Positions 9,945 through 23,100 are shown, counted from the first letter of the stretch. The stretch: 64,000 nucleotides of DNA from Harmothoe impar (GCA_947462335.1 OX381714.1:59441800-59505799); one strand, 5' to 3'. Made by a program: numbers and translations. The notes: generated by a model from the sequence alone, not told the origin.

Positions 9945-10025
9945 GGGCCAAAATGTTATGCCCCCCTCCCCCCACGATGAAGGGGTCCAAATCTGTTCCA
10001 GCCCCCCCCCCCCCCCCCTAGACGG
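9945..10025. repeat. Poly-C/G low-complexity element remnant
   Basis: C-runs separated by AAGGGGTCCAAAT resemble the interiors of the AGGGAGTGGTCATT elements at 29568, 51905 and elsewhere. Probably a truncated copy. Confidence 0.45.
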
Positions 10026-10188
10026 GTTGAAATTTATCACAGTCGACCTTTTTAGCTATAGTAAGCGAGGGCCTTTTCCGCTAAAATGGGCCAATTGTTT
10101 TTAGTTGCCTTCCAAGAGGGGTCTAAATTTGAGACCCCACAACCTCCCTGTCATAAAAATGACCACTTGTGTAGCACTCTCAGAAAAG

Positions 10189-10284
10189 TCAGCGTCATTG
10201 TCCCTAAAAGCACTCTCACCTGATAGTCAGGCACTGCCTGACTCTCATGTGAGAGTGGTTTTAGCGACAATGACGCTGACTTTT
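10189..10284. mobile_element. Near-perfect hairpin MITE
   Basis: The left arm, starting CAGAAAAGTCAGCGTCATTG at about 10189, and the right arm, ending CAATGACGCTGACTTTTCTG at about 10284, are almost perfect reverse complements over roughly 45 bases each. The centre is CAGGCACTGCCTG. It has no coding capacity and would fold as one long stem. Confidence 0.8.
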
Positions 10285-10571
10285 CTGTGTATGAGTGCAT
10301 CGAGATTGGGTATGAATCTCTGAAGCTGGGACTCGTCAGATCGGAGCTATACTCACAAATTGGACCCAAACAGATGGAAATATAAACAACCCTATGCTTC
10401 AGGGTCTGTTTATATACAAATCGGGTAGTGGAGCCCCAGCTTAAGGCATCAAGCTGTCCTTAAAGGGTTACATCCAAACCTCTACTATAGCACCTTGCAT
10501 GCTCTGATTGACACGTTGCTACCAAACACAAGCCTCTCCCCTTCCTGTCTCTCTGTCTACCTGTAGCACCA

Positions 10572-10912
10572 GGGGCCTGTTTCTTAACCTCTATTCAACA
10601 CAGGTACAACAGGTCTGTGAAATCATTTTTTTACTTAACCAATTCTAAAAAGTTCATGTCCACCCCTTGACATGGTCCTAAACAGTTTTATTGCAACAGG
10701 CTAAACGATATATTAATGGCCTTAATATAACGCTGGTGTAACGATTAAAAGAGCTTTAGCAACATGTTACGAAATCATTATATTAGTGAAAATGAGTTCT
10801 ATTAGTAGAGCGAACCCTAATATAGCACTAATGTAGCAGAAGTACTAATATGTCGACTTTGGAAACACCAAAAAATATCTTTATATGAAATAGAGGTTAA
10901 GAAACAGGCCCC
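10572..10912. mobile_element. 341-base element with 24-base perfect terminal inverted repeats
   Basis: The first 24 bases (starting GGGGCCTGTTTCTTAACC) and the last 24 (ending GGTTAAGAAACAGGCCCC) are exact reverse complements. The interior is AT-rich without an open frame. No target-site duplication could be fixed by eye. It is a non-autonomous DNA transposon, superfamily unassigned; the perfect ends suggest recent activity. Confidence 0.85.
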
Positions 10913-12091
10913 AGCAGTACCGCGGCCCTATTTACAGTGCAGTACACCAGGCAGAGTAGGGATCCACACACATCATCTGGTGTGTTCATGGTACAATGAA
11001 GGATCCATTCAACGCCTACTACACTCCACTATACTACTGTTACTGTTAGTACTAGTGTTCTGACTTAGAGGATGCATTCCGAGTTGGGATTTGGAAGGTA
11101 AGTAACTACGCTATACAGTTTTCCAAAGGTGGCAATTCCACTTGTTCACAATTGTATTATAGATAGAGCAACTCAACAATGGGATTACTATTGTTGTAGC
11201 CTACTTGATTGGAATGCAAAAGTTTAGCATGGGTCATTTCCAGCAAACTCCACCACTGACAGTATAAGCTCTAATTTGATATGCCAATGTTCATCCATTT
11301 TTAACATGTTTTTGAACAGAAATTAAAAAGTTTGTAACATTTTCCCCCAATAATGATTTCCGTGATGCACGCTGCGATGAGAAATCAGTTGTCTTCAGAG
11401 GCCTATAGAGTCGTAGAGTCACCCACGAACACTGGTCTTTATAGCCTTAGCGAGTGGTCGTTTTTTAACAGGGGGTGGTGGTGGATTTGGGGGGGGGGCG
11501 GTGAATCATTTCGACCCCCTGACCAGGGTGGGGGCAAAAAGATTTCACCTGTTTTTAGCGATAATCCCTGTGCATAACTATGCTTCAAAAGGTGTATACG
11601 CGCCCCAATTTCTGACTCGCCGACAGGGGGTAACAAAATATTTCCACCCCTAATAAATGAACTGCAGAAAGGCTCTCGTGACGGCCAGAACCTCAATGCA
11701 TTGAACCTGATTTTCCTAAAGCTTAGCTTAGTTCCTAGCTGTAAAATTGAGTCTGTTAATATCCAATGATATCGCTGCAGAATGCAGTAAAGACAATGAC
11801 AAAGAAGATACGGTACATGGTATTCCACAACGCACCGTATTACAGCTATAATTAGACATTTGTGTATTTCAAATAACTCAGAGGCATGTGCTATTCATAT
11901 CTATCAGCTATACAAACTGAGCCTGGTTTGTAATGGACATTAGCCAAGAGCCTGTCACACATCTACAATAGAATAACTTCATGTGTGGGCCTCAACATAA
12001 CGTAACATATAAGGTTGGGGCCCACCCATCCAGAGTTTCCACTGCTAACCCCTTGAGAACAGCATTAGGTCTTAAAGCCTCATGTTTATCT
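10913..12091. other. Intergenic, repeat remnants only
   Basis: No supported gene. From about 11452 there is a G-rich remnant (AGTGGTCGTTTTTTAACAGGGGG) matching the left end of the AGGGAGTGGTCATT family. Its interior, to about 11670, produces spurious open frames on both strands. Confidence 0.55.
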
Positions 12092-12871
12092 GTAAACTGT
12101 AAAAAATTACCGTTGAAATTACGGAGAATCAATGCTAAATTTGACGGTGTATCACCGTAATTGTGATTTACGGTGAGACACTGTAAAACTTATTACTTTC
12201 ACATTGAACATCCGTAAACCAGTACAGTGAAACAATGTTTTTTCATTTACGGTGAATCTCACGTTAAAGGTTTGCTCACCAGGTGGCAGCTTGGTTTGAT
12301 AGAGAGACTTCTGTGGAAGCTATCAACTAAAAACATACATAATTGTGTTAGATTTATAAAGATATCCAAATATATCATTAATTATACAGTCAAAATTAAA
12401 GCCTTTGGCATATTAAAGATAAAAAATATATAATTTCCTTTTTTTAGACCCTGGACACTAGTACGAATAGTATAAACACCCATGTTGGTGTAATTAGAAC
12501 TATACATATTGAGACTGTTGTCAGAGTTTCTTTGTAACAATCCTAAAGTACCTTTTGCTCATGGATTGTAATTGTTTATTGCTATGAGGCATTCAATTAT
12601 GCTTCTCAGGCCTAATATATGTATACAGGCCTGGAATTAAGATGATATTATGAAATATACAACAATGAATCCAGAAACAATTATAATCATCATTGAATAG
12701 CAGAGAATCACCGTATAATAATGATGAATCACCGTAAAAATACAACGGAAAAGGCCTGTAAAATTTACGGGGGAGAGCAAAATACGGTGACCGTAAAAAA
12801 AACGGGAAACAGTCGGCAGTCAGTGATGCCAGTGATTCACCGTAATTTTTATGGGATATTTTTTACAGTGT
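12092..12871. mobile_element. DNA element with CTGTAAAAAAT ends
   Basis: The left end (about 12096, ACTGTAAAAAATTACCGT) and right end (12845-12871, AATTTTTATGGGATATTTTTTACAGT) are imperfect inverted repeats. Many short internal copies of CACCGTAA/TTACGGTGA lie near both ends. About 780 bases, no open frame of note; non-autonomous. Confidence 0.6.
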
Positions 12872-13060
12872 AGTTATGATGCACCAATGCAGTCTTGGTA
12901 AGTCCTTGGTGCATCATGCCAACCATTCAGGAGTGTAACAGCTCTCTATAGTTGGCATGATGCATGGATGCAGAGACTGCAAGTCACCCCTCATGCTGCC
13001 TTTGGGCATCATGTTTACACATAAACATGAGGCATGGATGCTTTCCGTAAAGGGTTAAGG
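12872..13060. repeat. Palindromic dispersed repeat (GATGCA...GCAGTC family), copy 1
   Basis: Contains alternating CATGATGCAT, GATGCAGAGACTGC and TTGGCATGATGC pieces shared with copies at 31225, 34090, 53850, 56285, 58430, 59030, 60910 and 63710. It has self-complementary structure and no coding capacity. Confidence 0.6.
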
Positions 13061-13821
13061 TCTGTGTATAAATGTATCATAATGTACATTTGGAGCTGAT
13101 CCAGTCTTTCTGTTGTTAGTCTTTGTGGTTATACCATATTCGACCTAATAATCGCCCTCCCCTAATAAGCCCCCCCCCTCCCCCAGCCTTTTTCAGATTT
13201 TTTCTTAATGTTCCTCCGATTTTTGTTACTGTTTTTCCAAAATTTATGTGACATAGAGAAGCCACTGAGCAGGGCCAGTAGACGGCAAGGTTCAGCCCCC
13301 ATGTGCTGACAAACCCTGTGCACCAACCGCTACCGCGTTTAAAAAATTGAGCATTCCTTAAAGGGTGGCTAGCACGGACACTCTTCATTTTATATTAATA
13401 TGTCTGAATATTGGTTAAGGGGGAAGTACTACCAGAACGCTGCACATTGAGATCAATAAACCGATCAATGCAACCATTAGCAAGGTGGAGGCCAAGGCAA
13501 TGAGAATTTGGCGCCTTTGTCACTCCGGTAATGATATATGCCCTGAATCTGAGGCTGGGGGACCTTACTGATATGTGTGTAGCTTTTTAAATTATTCTGA
13601 CACATATAAATCCATACAAAGTAGATTAAATCATGGTTAGACTTGGTCATGGTCCCCTGACCTGGTTTTCTCTATATTTTATGCATTTACAAGTATCAGA
13701 ATGATTTTGACATGATTACAGAGTGGGTGCATTTGGAAACATCTGCGTATTAGGTGAGACACGTCTAGAGTGTGAGGTTACTTGTCTTAAAGGTAGAAGC
13801 CAGGGTCTATGCATACGGCAC
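13061..13821. other. Intergenic, no gene seen
   Basis: Holds a short remnant of the ATACCATATTCGACC element (near 13130) with poly-C, then unremarkable AT-rich sequence. A 90-codon minus-strand frame (13116-13388) overlaps the poly-C tract and shows no family resemblance. Confidence 0.5.
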
Positions 13822-13944
13822 CCCAGCAAACTGGGGTGACTCATGGCCATCCTGAGTGAGGTCCTCACTCAATGTGCTAGATGAAATAAAACTGAGTGAT
13901 GTGTCGCCATCAATCACTCAGCATCACTAGGGATGGCCACGCTG

Positions 13945-14119
13945 GTGATCACTCAGCATCACCAGGGATGGCCATGTTGGTGATCACTCAGCATCACCAG
14001 GGATGGCCACTTTGGTGATCACTCAGCATCACCAGGGATGACCACGCTGGTGATCACTCAGCATCACCATGGATGGCCACGCTGGTGATCACTCAGCATC
14101 ACCAGGGATGGCACATTGA
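13945..14119. repeat. 35-base tandem repeat, five copies
   Basis: Units starting GTGATCACTCAGCATCACCA begin at 13945, 13980, 14015, 14050 and 14085, exactly 35 bases apart with few changes. Left-arm array of the surrounding element. Confidence 0.9.
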
Positions 14120-15284
14120 CCAATTAGCACTGAGGCAGGGGAGGGGGGTATTTTATTCATAACATTGACAACATCATTTAAGCTGTTCATCCAGAATCTT
14201 CTTCTCTTGGCAATGATGAATACTTGAAGTCCTTGTGGGAGTGTCTGTTTAAATATAAGCAAACATAATGGATTATTATGGAGGAACACAGTGTACATGG
14301 CAAGGTTATAAAGCTGTTTAAATGTTACTTTGAAAGTGAAATTCCCCTTTTATCATTAATCAATTATGTTATACATATATAACAATATAACAATACAAGT
14401 AAGGTAAAGAAAGTACCAAAAACTACCATAGAACTTACCAATAAATGTGTCATTCCAGTCAGTGAATATACTTCCTACCTATAATTATAAAAAGAGCAAA
14501 GTTGAATATATTAGAGAAAAATAGAGACATAAAATAGGCAAGAACAGTTACTGTAGAATTCACAATGAGCTGATGGCTGAGATTTCACCATGACCTATAT
14601 ACGACAACCCACCTCACATCTGTTCTCCTTGCCAGTCTCTGCCTGTCTGTTGTGAATGCTAGAAGTTTCCACTGAGAACAAAGAAAGGGCGGCAAATTTG
14701 AAATGGACCAATCAGAACTCAGGAAACCAGGATGTGTGTGACCGTGAGTGATCATGCGCCATCCTGAGTGAGACTCACCACGAGTGGCGCCTAGTCACTC
14801 AGTGAGTGAGAACCATGTTGGCGACTGTGAGTGATGATGTGCCATGCTGAGTGAGAGCTGCCATGCTGGTCAGACAAAGAAAGTTCCCCTTTTATCACTC
14901 AATGCAAGAATGTTTTACCATACTGTTGTAAATCCTTACTTGTTACTCATGATTATATGATACCATGATGGTCACTGGATATCATACTTTCCTATTCTTG
15001 TTAGAGCAAGGCTGATCAATGTCTATATACTATGTAAAATGTAGACAATTTCATTTCAGTGTTAAGTCCCATAGACAACAGAAAATTGTATTTTCTGTCT
15101 TAAATCTTAATCTAAAATCATATTGTTGGCTATCATGATGTGCACATTTTCATAGTGATTATAATCATGTAAAAAACGGTCCATATGTGCAATAATATTA
15201 ATGAAATCAACATCAACTTCTATTCCCCCTCTGCAAAATACAAGCAGTATACCTCCAATGCTAATATCCTGGTGATGCTGATTG

Positions 15285-15545
15285 AGCTCACCACAGTTGG
15301 GAAATGAGTGAAAAGTCACCATGCTGAGTGAGTCCCACCAGGAGTGGCGCGTTGTCACTCAGCATGTGATCACCACAGTGGCGAGATGAGTGATATCTCG
15401 CCATGCTGAGTGAGACTCACCAGGAGTGGCGCATTGTCACTCAGCGTGTGATCACCACAGTGGCGAGATGAGTGATGAGTCGCCATGCTGAGTGAGACTC
15501 ACCAGCAGTGGCGCATTGTCACTCAGTGTGTGATCACTCAAATAA
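15285..15545. repeat. 82-base tandem repeat, about three copies
   Basis: GTGATCACCACAGTGGCGAG at 15366 and 15448, with partial flanking units, plus repeated GCCATGCTGAGTGAG and AGTGGCGC. The unit shares TGATCACT/CACTCAG words with the 35-base array at the other end. Confidence 0.8.
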
Positions 15546-15596
15546 TAGTCACCATGCATCACCAGTCATGGCCAGGGATCACCCCAGTTTGCTGGG

Positions 15597-16709
15597 ACCT
15601 GGTGGCATAAAAAATGAAACTACCTATAATCATGATAAAAGCATATTTCTCTCTTGTATATGTTCAAACTCACCTTTACCAACCCTTAATATGCCACATG
15701 ATAGCGTTCTACACCTTTGTGCTAGTTTATCAGTGGTATTTGAGATAGACAGAGCTGTAACATGCATACAGAACAACCTTGGCTGTGCGACCCGCGATAA
15801 CCACCCTAGTAGCAATCACGCAAATACAGGATAGCTTTCCCAGGTGAGAGGACAAACATTTAGAGCATTATCTTAATATCTTAATTCAGTGTCTTATTTT
15901 GGGGCAGCGGTGTTTTGTATTGAGACACTGTCAGTATATCCCCTCGGCTTACAAGAAAAGCCATACAAAAAAAACTTTTAAGATAGTCTAATATAAGTCT
16001 TAAGATGGGATTAAGATAGTTTAAGATAGGATTGAAATAGAAGAAAAATAATCAAGATAGTTTAAGATAGGATTGAAATGGAGCCCCTCATTAAAGCTAA
16101 GACAAACAAGCCCATTTCGGCCCTTTTGAAACTTGCTGGTCAAAGACTACACCCGGTCAAAGACGTTTCAATTGTTACAATCTATTGAGAGACAGCCTGA
16201 TGTAACCTGAGTGGGCTAACTGATGGGCTCCCATCGGTTTAGGGCACTTGGCAACAGTGTGGCCCCAAATGGGCTGACCAAGTTGGGCTCACATCAGTTT
16301 TTGGATGCGTTGCCTACTTTGGGAACAGATTGTCTTTTTGATGGGCTGCCCAATTTTGTGACACACCAACACCTGGGATAATTAGGGGTTTTAGGATTTG
16401 TTCTAATTCCACAATATTTTCTTGTAATAAGATACCTTGGGTCCTAATCATTTTGGCCCCGAGTGGGATTACTACTAGGCCATTTCACTGATGAAAACTC
16501 TTGTATAAGGCATAAATTGCATCATATAGGCATGCTTAGGTTTAAATAACGCGTGAACTTATAGTAGATTTCACCCTACAATCACAGCCACTTGCTTTGA
16601 CACATGATGTAAACAATGCTAATCAATTAGTGTTTAAGTTTTCAATTATATATTTCGGCTATGCAAGTCTTTAATGGAGGTGATTAATCTAATACCTATT
16701 TTTTCACAG
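15597..16709. other. Intergenic region upstream of the NACHT/WD gene
   Basis: No gene seen. Short reiterated words (AAGATAGGATTGAAATAG near 16010-16080; ATGGGCT near 16210-16350) occur. The promoter of the downstream gene should lie here or at a more distant 5' exon. A splice-acceptor-like TATTTTTTCACAG ends at 16709, so the first coding exon probably follows a 5'-UTR intron. Confidence 0.45.
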
Positions 16710-16809
16710 ATAAAGAAGCCACTGTGAAGGAGGATCTTCATTTCCTGAGGAGTCCAATTAAGATACATCAGAAAGCAGCAGAAATACCACCGATCTAGCA
16801 TCAATAACC

Positions 16810-17196
16810 ATGGGTTGTGGAAACTCTCACTCCTTTGAACCCCCACCACCGATAGCGAACCGGCCTAGTAACATACCCCTGCAGACCGCGGACACCCCTA
16901 GGAGGAAGCCGACCATTGAGAATACTGAACCGAAGCCTGAGCCTGTGCTTCTTGCTGCCCCGGCGCGTCAGCATGAGCCTACACCAGAACCTGCACGTTC
17001 ACCAGATCCCACCCCTTCACCAGAACCCACGCCTCCACTTGACGCAGCACCTGACTCGGAGATTGAATCCGAACCCGAGTCAGGTTTGGATGAAGTAGAT
17101 GCCGACCAGACGGAGGTAGCGTCAGAACCTGAAGCTGAGGATACTGTTAACGAGCCGCCAGCCGCAGAGCCAGAAGAAGCACCGCAACAAGTAGAG
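16810..17196 (+). CDS. NWD1: Exon 1: candidate N-myristoylation signal and Pro/Glu-rich tail
   Basis: Residues 1-129 begin MGCGNSHS. Gly2, Cys3 and Ser6 fit an N-myristoylation signal with a neighbouring palmitoylatable cysteine, so membrane attachment is plausible. The rest is low-complexity with reiterated Pro-Glu/Pro-Asp dipeptides (TPEPARSPDPTPSPEPTPP) and a very acidic second half, probably disordered. The exon ends in phase 0 at GAG/gtatgt. Confidence 0.85.
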
Positions 17197-20100
17197 GTAT
17201 GTTTATTGAGGGGCTCGGAGTATGCATGCCTTTGTGATAAACCCACAAGGGTGTATCCCTAAGGAAATCCTCCTCAGGTAATCCACTTGGGTTCAAATCC
17301 CGGTGTTTCCGAGATACATCGTTTTTGGAGAAACCTTGTTCCTTATATTTATAAAAATGCTCTCACGGCTACACTGTGGTAAAAAAATAGTTGTATTCAC
17401 CCTGTTCATTCTCTATCCAAAAGCATGATAAATCCACCACCATACTCAGCCCTTCATATACTCATCTAATGAAGATACATGCATTTGTCACATTTATGAT
17501 ACTGTATATCTCCTTACAAATGATCTGCTGGTCGAAGTGTTGTGAGATTGCTAGAGGTAACCATTATGAATTACCGTAGTCACTGTGGATATTATTTCAA
17601 TACTTGTTTATTTCTAACAGCCTGTAGTAAAGAAGGCAGCTAAGAAACCTGTGGTGGTCCCCAAACCGTATGTGACAGGAAGTGCGGCAGAGACGGCTGC
17701 CTCCAGGGGGCGTACTGACGTGCAGTACCCCCTGGTGGTCAACATTGTCAGGATATTCACCAGCTCCACTTTCACAGGTCTGCATACTTACCATAAAACC
17801 TCGCGTATAGGCTGCGGCTAGTACACAAATCAGTGTTGCTTATAGGATCAGCCCTAAGTGAAGGTGTGGCAGATACGCGAGTTTTTAGATGTATATCACA
17901 GTACTAAAGTTGCCATAATCAGATGCCCTGATAGGCTTATATGATTTTCCTAAGTTAGGGGGGGGGGCTTATGCGTGAGTTGGGCTTATATGCAATGTTT
18001 TATGGTAATCATTATTTCATGGGTTATTCCGATTAGATTCAAGAACTAATGAAAAGGTGTAACCTTCTATTACGGTTATAGTAGCAGCTATTTTGATTTT
18101 GACCCGACATTGTTTCAACATCAATTTTAGTTAACCCTTTAACCATAAAGAAGCATCTGTACTTGTATTGTTGGCATTTTGTATTACATGTATTGCATTG
18201 CAGAGAAATAATATTACTAAGAAATACACAGGGAGCCTATATTAGTTTCCCCAGATGTCTGGGAATTTAGTGGCACAACCCTGGATGTCCAGGGTATAAG
18301 TACAATCATAGTTTGTTTATAGTGTCATAGAACTTTGATTTCATAGTCATAGCCCCATATACCTTTTACATTAATGTGCCTGCAGATGGGTCAAAAGTGA
18401 CCTGGCAACATTGGCGGTTTTCCAGGCAAACTGGCGACCTGCTACAATAATTTAAGTGACCTTTTGGATGAATATGGCTTTGGTTTAAATGATATAAATG
18501 TTGACTTTGTTACCTAGGACCATTAATTTTGGCAACTTTTAGACCTGAAAGGGGAATCCTCTGTACCCCAATTAATGTAATGTCTATGTGTTTTGTTGTA
18601 GACATAGGTGTAGGCTTCAGTGTGGCTTCCAGACCTCTTTAGGAATACATTTCAATATTTACAGATACCAAGGTGGAGAGGAACTCGCTGATGGAGAGGG
18701 TTTACCCCAAACTGAAGGAGTTCTGTCAGGAACGTGGTTATGAGTGGCAGGTGGTGGACATGAGGTGGGGCGTCCGGGACGAGGCTACAGACGATCACAT
18801 GACCTCTGAACTCTGCATGCGGGAAATAGAAGAGTGTCAGCGTCTCTCTACAGGACCAAACTTCATAGTAAGATATTTTTTTCTAAGAACCACTCCCACT
18901 CTTATTCAGCATTTTCAATGGATATTAGTTTATTCTCAGTATAATTGAAACCATCAGTTCATGTACATATTGGCCAAAGTACGATATGATTTCTTTGATG
19001 AGATTGTTCTATCAATTATTCTCTTTTACTCACAGGGTGAAATTTCTATTCAGAAAAAAGTATCTAACAATACTATTGAAATTGCAATTTTATCATTTCA
19101 GACATTTCTTGCTCAAAAGTATGGATACCGCCCATTTCCACCAAAAATTGATGCCATTGAGTTTGAGGCAATCCTTAATGCTACTGAAAATGAGGACGAC
19201 AAGAAATTACTGTTGGATTGGTTTGTGAGGGATGATAATGCATCACCGCCATATTACCTGCTTCAACCAATCAGAGACAAGCTCCCAGACTACATTAATG
19301 ATGCAGAACCTGACAAAAAGAAAGAGGTAGAGGTCAATTCTTTTCATGTTGCTCACATAGTATGTGACGCTATCTAGTTGCAATATTTACAGCAACAACA
19401 AAATTGAGAATGAAGTGCAGAAAATAACTTACCTGTTCAGTTCTGAGTGTAGTAGTGGAGTTCAATACTTTGTCATACCTATCCTAGTCTAATGGGTATT
19501 CAGCACAAATAACTTTTCCTCAATTGCAATTTCCTTCAAATCTGACACATTTTTGCTGGATTACAGTTAGATGTATATGTTTATTTATAGGCGCGTAACA
19601 CATGGTGGACCACCTTTGAGAGGTTAACGCTAGTTCTGAGAGCCGCTGCCTCCAAGAGCCTAAAGGACCACGATGAGATTCACAAGTACTACAGAGCAGG
19701 TAGGGCTCCTCTTAAAGAATAGGCCTTTGGCTTAAACAGTCAAAGTAAGGTCAGTCCTAAATGCCTACATGCCATCTTAGTACAAGCACGTTGAGTTGTC
19801 TTACATCAGCATAAAGGTAATAGGGTTATTGCCACAGAAAAATCATGTTTATTTAGATTAATTATTCATATAAAGACAAAAATATATATTTATATATATA
19901 TAAATATATATATAGAAAAGAGGGAGAGAGAGAAAAAGAGAGAGATCAGGGCTTCTCTAGCCCAACTTTTTCTTGTTCTCCGCCCTTGTTTTTTTTGTCT
20001 GCCCATATGTGCAAACCCATGTATACATATGTCTGTAAAATTGGTTCTAATGTAGCTTTCTCACTATGAATATGACCTTAGTAGTCAAAATGGCATTAAA

Positions 20101-23100
20101 CAACCATTACAGATCACCATGTCCATAGCGCTTCCCTTATCTTTAACTTCTGAGAGCACTCCTTTTTGTATAATTGCCTTTATATAACTGGGCTCACTAT
20201 TCTGACTTCTTGTCCCATTGTTCAGTGACGGAGGAGGAGATCTACCGAGGTATCCTGTTACCAGACAATGTGACAGACACGTGTTACTGGTTCAGGCGCC
20301 ACCTGGTGGATGTAGAGGAACACCTCGGGGACAAGACAGCACGCCGCTTTATAGACATGGTGGGGAAGGGACTCGACACGGAGGCAAATAACCTGCTTAG
20401 CAAACTGAGGTGAGTTCTTACTATTATTTTAAATTTAGGTAAACCTATTTAAACCTTTAAAACACTACCTTGTCAACCCCAAGTGTCTTGGTTGGCTTTT
20501 GATGGATATCCTATGTTATGATGTGTAAACTACCAAGTAATCCAGCAAATGTGGATACTATGTCCGATATTTTTCAATAAAATTCCTGTCATGCAACTCA
20601 TTGATGCTTGTCACAGTTAACTTAATCAGTGCCCCTGCCATTTTGGGGGAACTTCTGAGACTGAATAACAGCAGTCAAATATGTCAAAAATTTATCAAAT
20701 GCAACATCTGATATGAACAGACAAAACTAGTTAGACCACCGTGCAACACTGGCAGAACATAATACCAGATATTTAAACCTTAACTGAATGGAACTTGAAG
20801 CTATAGTTTTAGATAATTTATGCTCAGTCATTTATTTAAATATATTAGAAAGGTCTCCTCTAAAGAAAATACATTTTTGATATATTCCCCTTTACAGGGA
20901 CAAAGACATCCCAGCTGTGCTCCCTGACAACTGCATCACCAACTACGAAGTCAAATGGTCAGAGAACGGCATTGAGCCGGCTGCTTCAAAAGGTAATGTA
21001 TTCAGGTAGTCGTTTATTACTGTTTAAATGTTGGAAATCTTAAATCAGTCAAAGTAAAAATAAACTGCTTTCTGTTTTAGTCCTATCTGAAGAAATGATA
21101 TCTGAGGAGTCAGAGCAAAACTCGGAAACTATTGAGAGCTTACTTCATCAATGGCAAACATTCTGAATTGAGAATACAATGACATTTTGCAGAGCATGAA
21201 GACTACATTAACCATTTCTGTTGTGACTTTGAGAGCACCCTGCAGACAATGATTACAAAGGGCATAGATAAGCGTAAGCAAGAAATGGTGACAACATCAA
21301 CCTATGTGGAGTATGTCACACACGCCACATTTTGTCAGAAGAGAGCTGATGTCTTCCATGGAAGGAGTGACGTCATAGAAAACATCAAAAACAAGTTAGA
21401 GAAAAATACAGGGTATGGTCATAATAAATAAACATAATATTATGAAGAATACCATATAAATTCTCATTAGAGCCAGCTTTGTAATTATGCATAATATTTA
21501 TAAGCAGACCCTGCTTGCAGCTCATTTTGTACAATATCCACACATTTGTAAGTCCAGTACTTTTTTCCCAATGGAACAAATTCTATAAGACTTAAAGATG
21601 AATCCTTTTGGGATTGTATTACTGACAATGATTTATATCAATACAGGAAGCCATTGGTGATCACTGGAGGCCCTGGTAGTGGAAAGACATCTCTGGTTGC
21701 CAAGGTGACCACAGAGCTGAGGAAATGGCGAGGTGACGATGTCACCATCATTTTGAGGTTCCTGGGGACGTCTTCCCAGTCTGCCAACACCAGAGACCTC
21801 TTGTGGTCCCTGTGTAAACAACTTACTGACGTTATGGGAAAGACAGAAGAAATACCTGAAGTAAGATATGACATTGTACAAGTGTCTTAATCTTTTAAGG
21901 ATAGCATGTCGCTAACAGTGTCTTTACCCCATGGGGTTGGCATTGCGAGGAACTCGTCAGGACTGCATTCATGCACTATCCTTAAAAGGTTAAGGATATT
22001 TAGATATGGCATTAGACAAAAGCTTTCAATTCAAAGCTGCAAGCCAGATAGAAAAAAATCATCTCAATCCATTGAACCTTCAGTGATTCCAGAGATTTGA
22101 AACATATTATAGGATATCTTCCACTTAAACTGTGCTGCGGGCCATGTGTTTGTAACTGGTGAGTTTGTTATAGTCATATCATAAATGATTTTTTAATTTT
22201 TTATTTACACCTCTAGGGTTATGTCAAATTAGTGGAGCACTTTAAGGGCCTCCTAAAGTCAGCCTCCAAGTCCCAGACTCTGTGCCTGGTGCTGGACTCC
22301 CTGGACCAGCTCAGAGACCAGGGCAGGAACCTCAAGGAGTGGATCCCTCAGGACGTTAAGTCTAATGTCTGGGTGCTGCTGTCTACTATAACTGGTGAAG
22401 GCTTTACCATAGAAGAGAGCCTTAAGGTGGGTTCATGAATCAATGACATATGTATTTACTGCTCACCCCTTATCAAACACTGAAAATAACACTGTAAGTA
22501 TTCTTGCACTGTTTTTAGACATAATTTGTTTATCTATCATATTTTGCATCTTGGTGTCATTGTAATTTGTTTTATCTTTATTTCATCCTGATGCACTTAG
22601 AGACCAAATGAAAAATTAAGATCACTACATTGTCAAAAGCATATGTTATTGCTTATAGATAATTACAGTTGTTGTTATGTTACTGAGGAAAGAACAAGAT
22701 ATGGGGTGGGGTGGAAGTAAATTAAACCTAAAAGAAAGGTTGGAAGGAAAGTTGGTACCAATATTGTTTGGAAATTCTATTTTGCTTCCTGCAAATTCAG
22801 TTATCAGATTATTTTAAGGAGAGGATGCCCAATCAGGAAATTCCATTTTCTGATTCTTGAAAACGTCACATTAAAAATGTCCCTCATTACCTGCAGGCAT
22901 TCCTCCCTTCATCCTGCTTCCTCCCCGTGCCCCCGCTGACACCAGACGACAACCGGGTCATCCTGAAGGAGTGGTTTACCGCTGAGTGTAGGACGCTCAC
23001 CAGCCACCAGATGGGGCTACTGGAGGAGGCCTGTAACCAGTGCAGGCTGCCACTCTACACCAAGATAGCCTTTGACCAGGTAGGCATCTTATGGCCAACT

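Larger units (their letters stand above)
13822..15596. mobile_element. 1.8-kb foldback-like DNA element with CCCAGCAAACTGGGGTGA ends
   Basis: The ends CCCAGCAAACTGGGGTGA (13822) and its exact inverse TCACCCCAGTTTGCTGGG (to 15596) are followed inward by a shared TGGCCAT. Each end is itself a small hairpin (CCCAG-CAAA-CTGGG). Tandem arrays sit next to both ends: five 35-base units on the left and three 82-base units on the right. About 1.1 kb of AT-rich DNA without a significant open frame lies between them. This is the layout of a foldback-like non-autonomous transposon. No target-site duplication was resolved. Confidence 0.75.

Noticed and set aside
11353..11828. Frames on both strands near 11.4-11.8 kb
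   Set aside because: They run through a poly-G repeat remnant shared with several non-coding elements.
13945..15545. CRISPR-like array
   Set aside because: The 35- and 82-base repeats are contiguous tandem units without unique spacers and lie inside a transposon-like element in an animal genome.
16968..17246. 92-codon minus-strand Ser/Gly-rich frame
   Set aside because: Exact antisense of the Pro/Glu-rich exon 1.
18961..19377. 138-codon plus-strand frame as a separate gene
   Set aside because: Its second half is exon 4 of the NACHT/WD gene; the first half is intron read-through.
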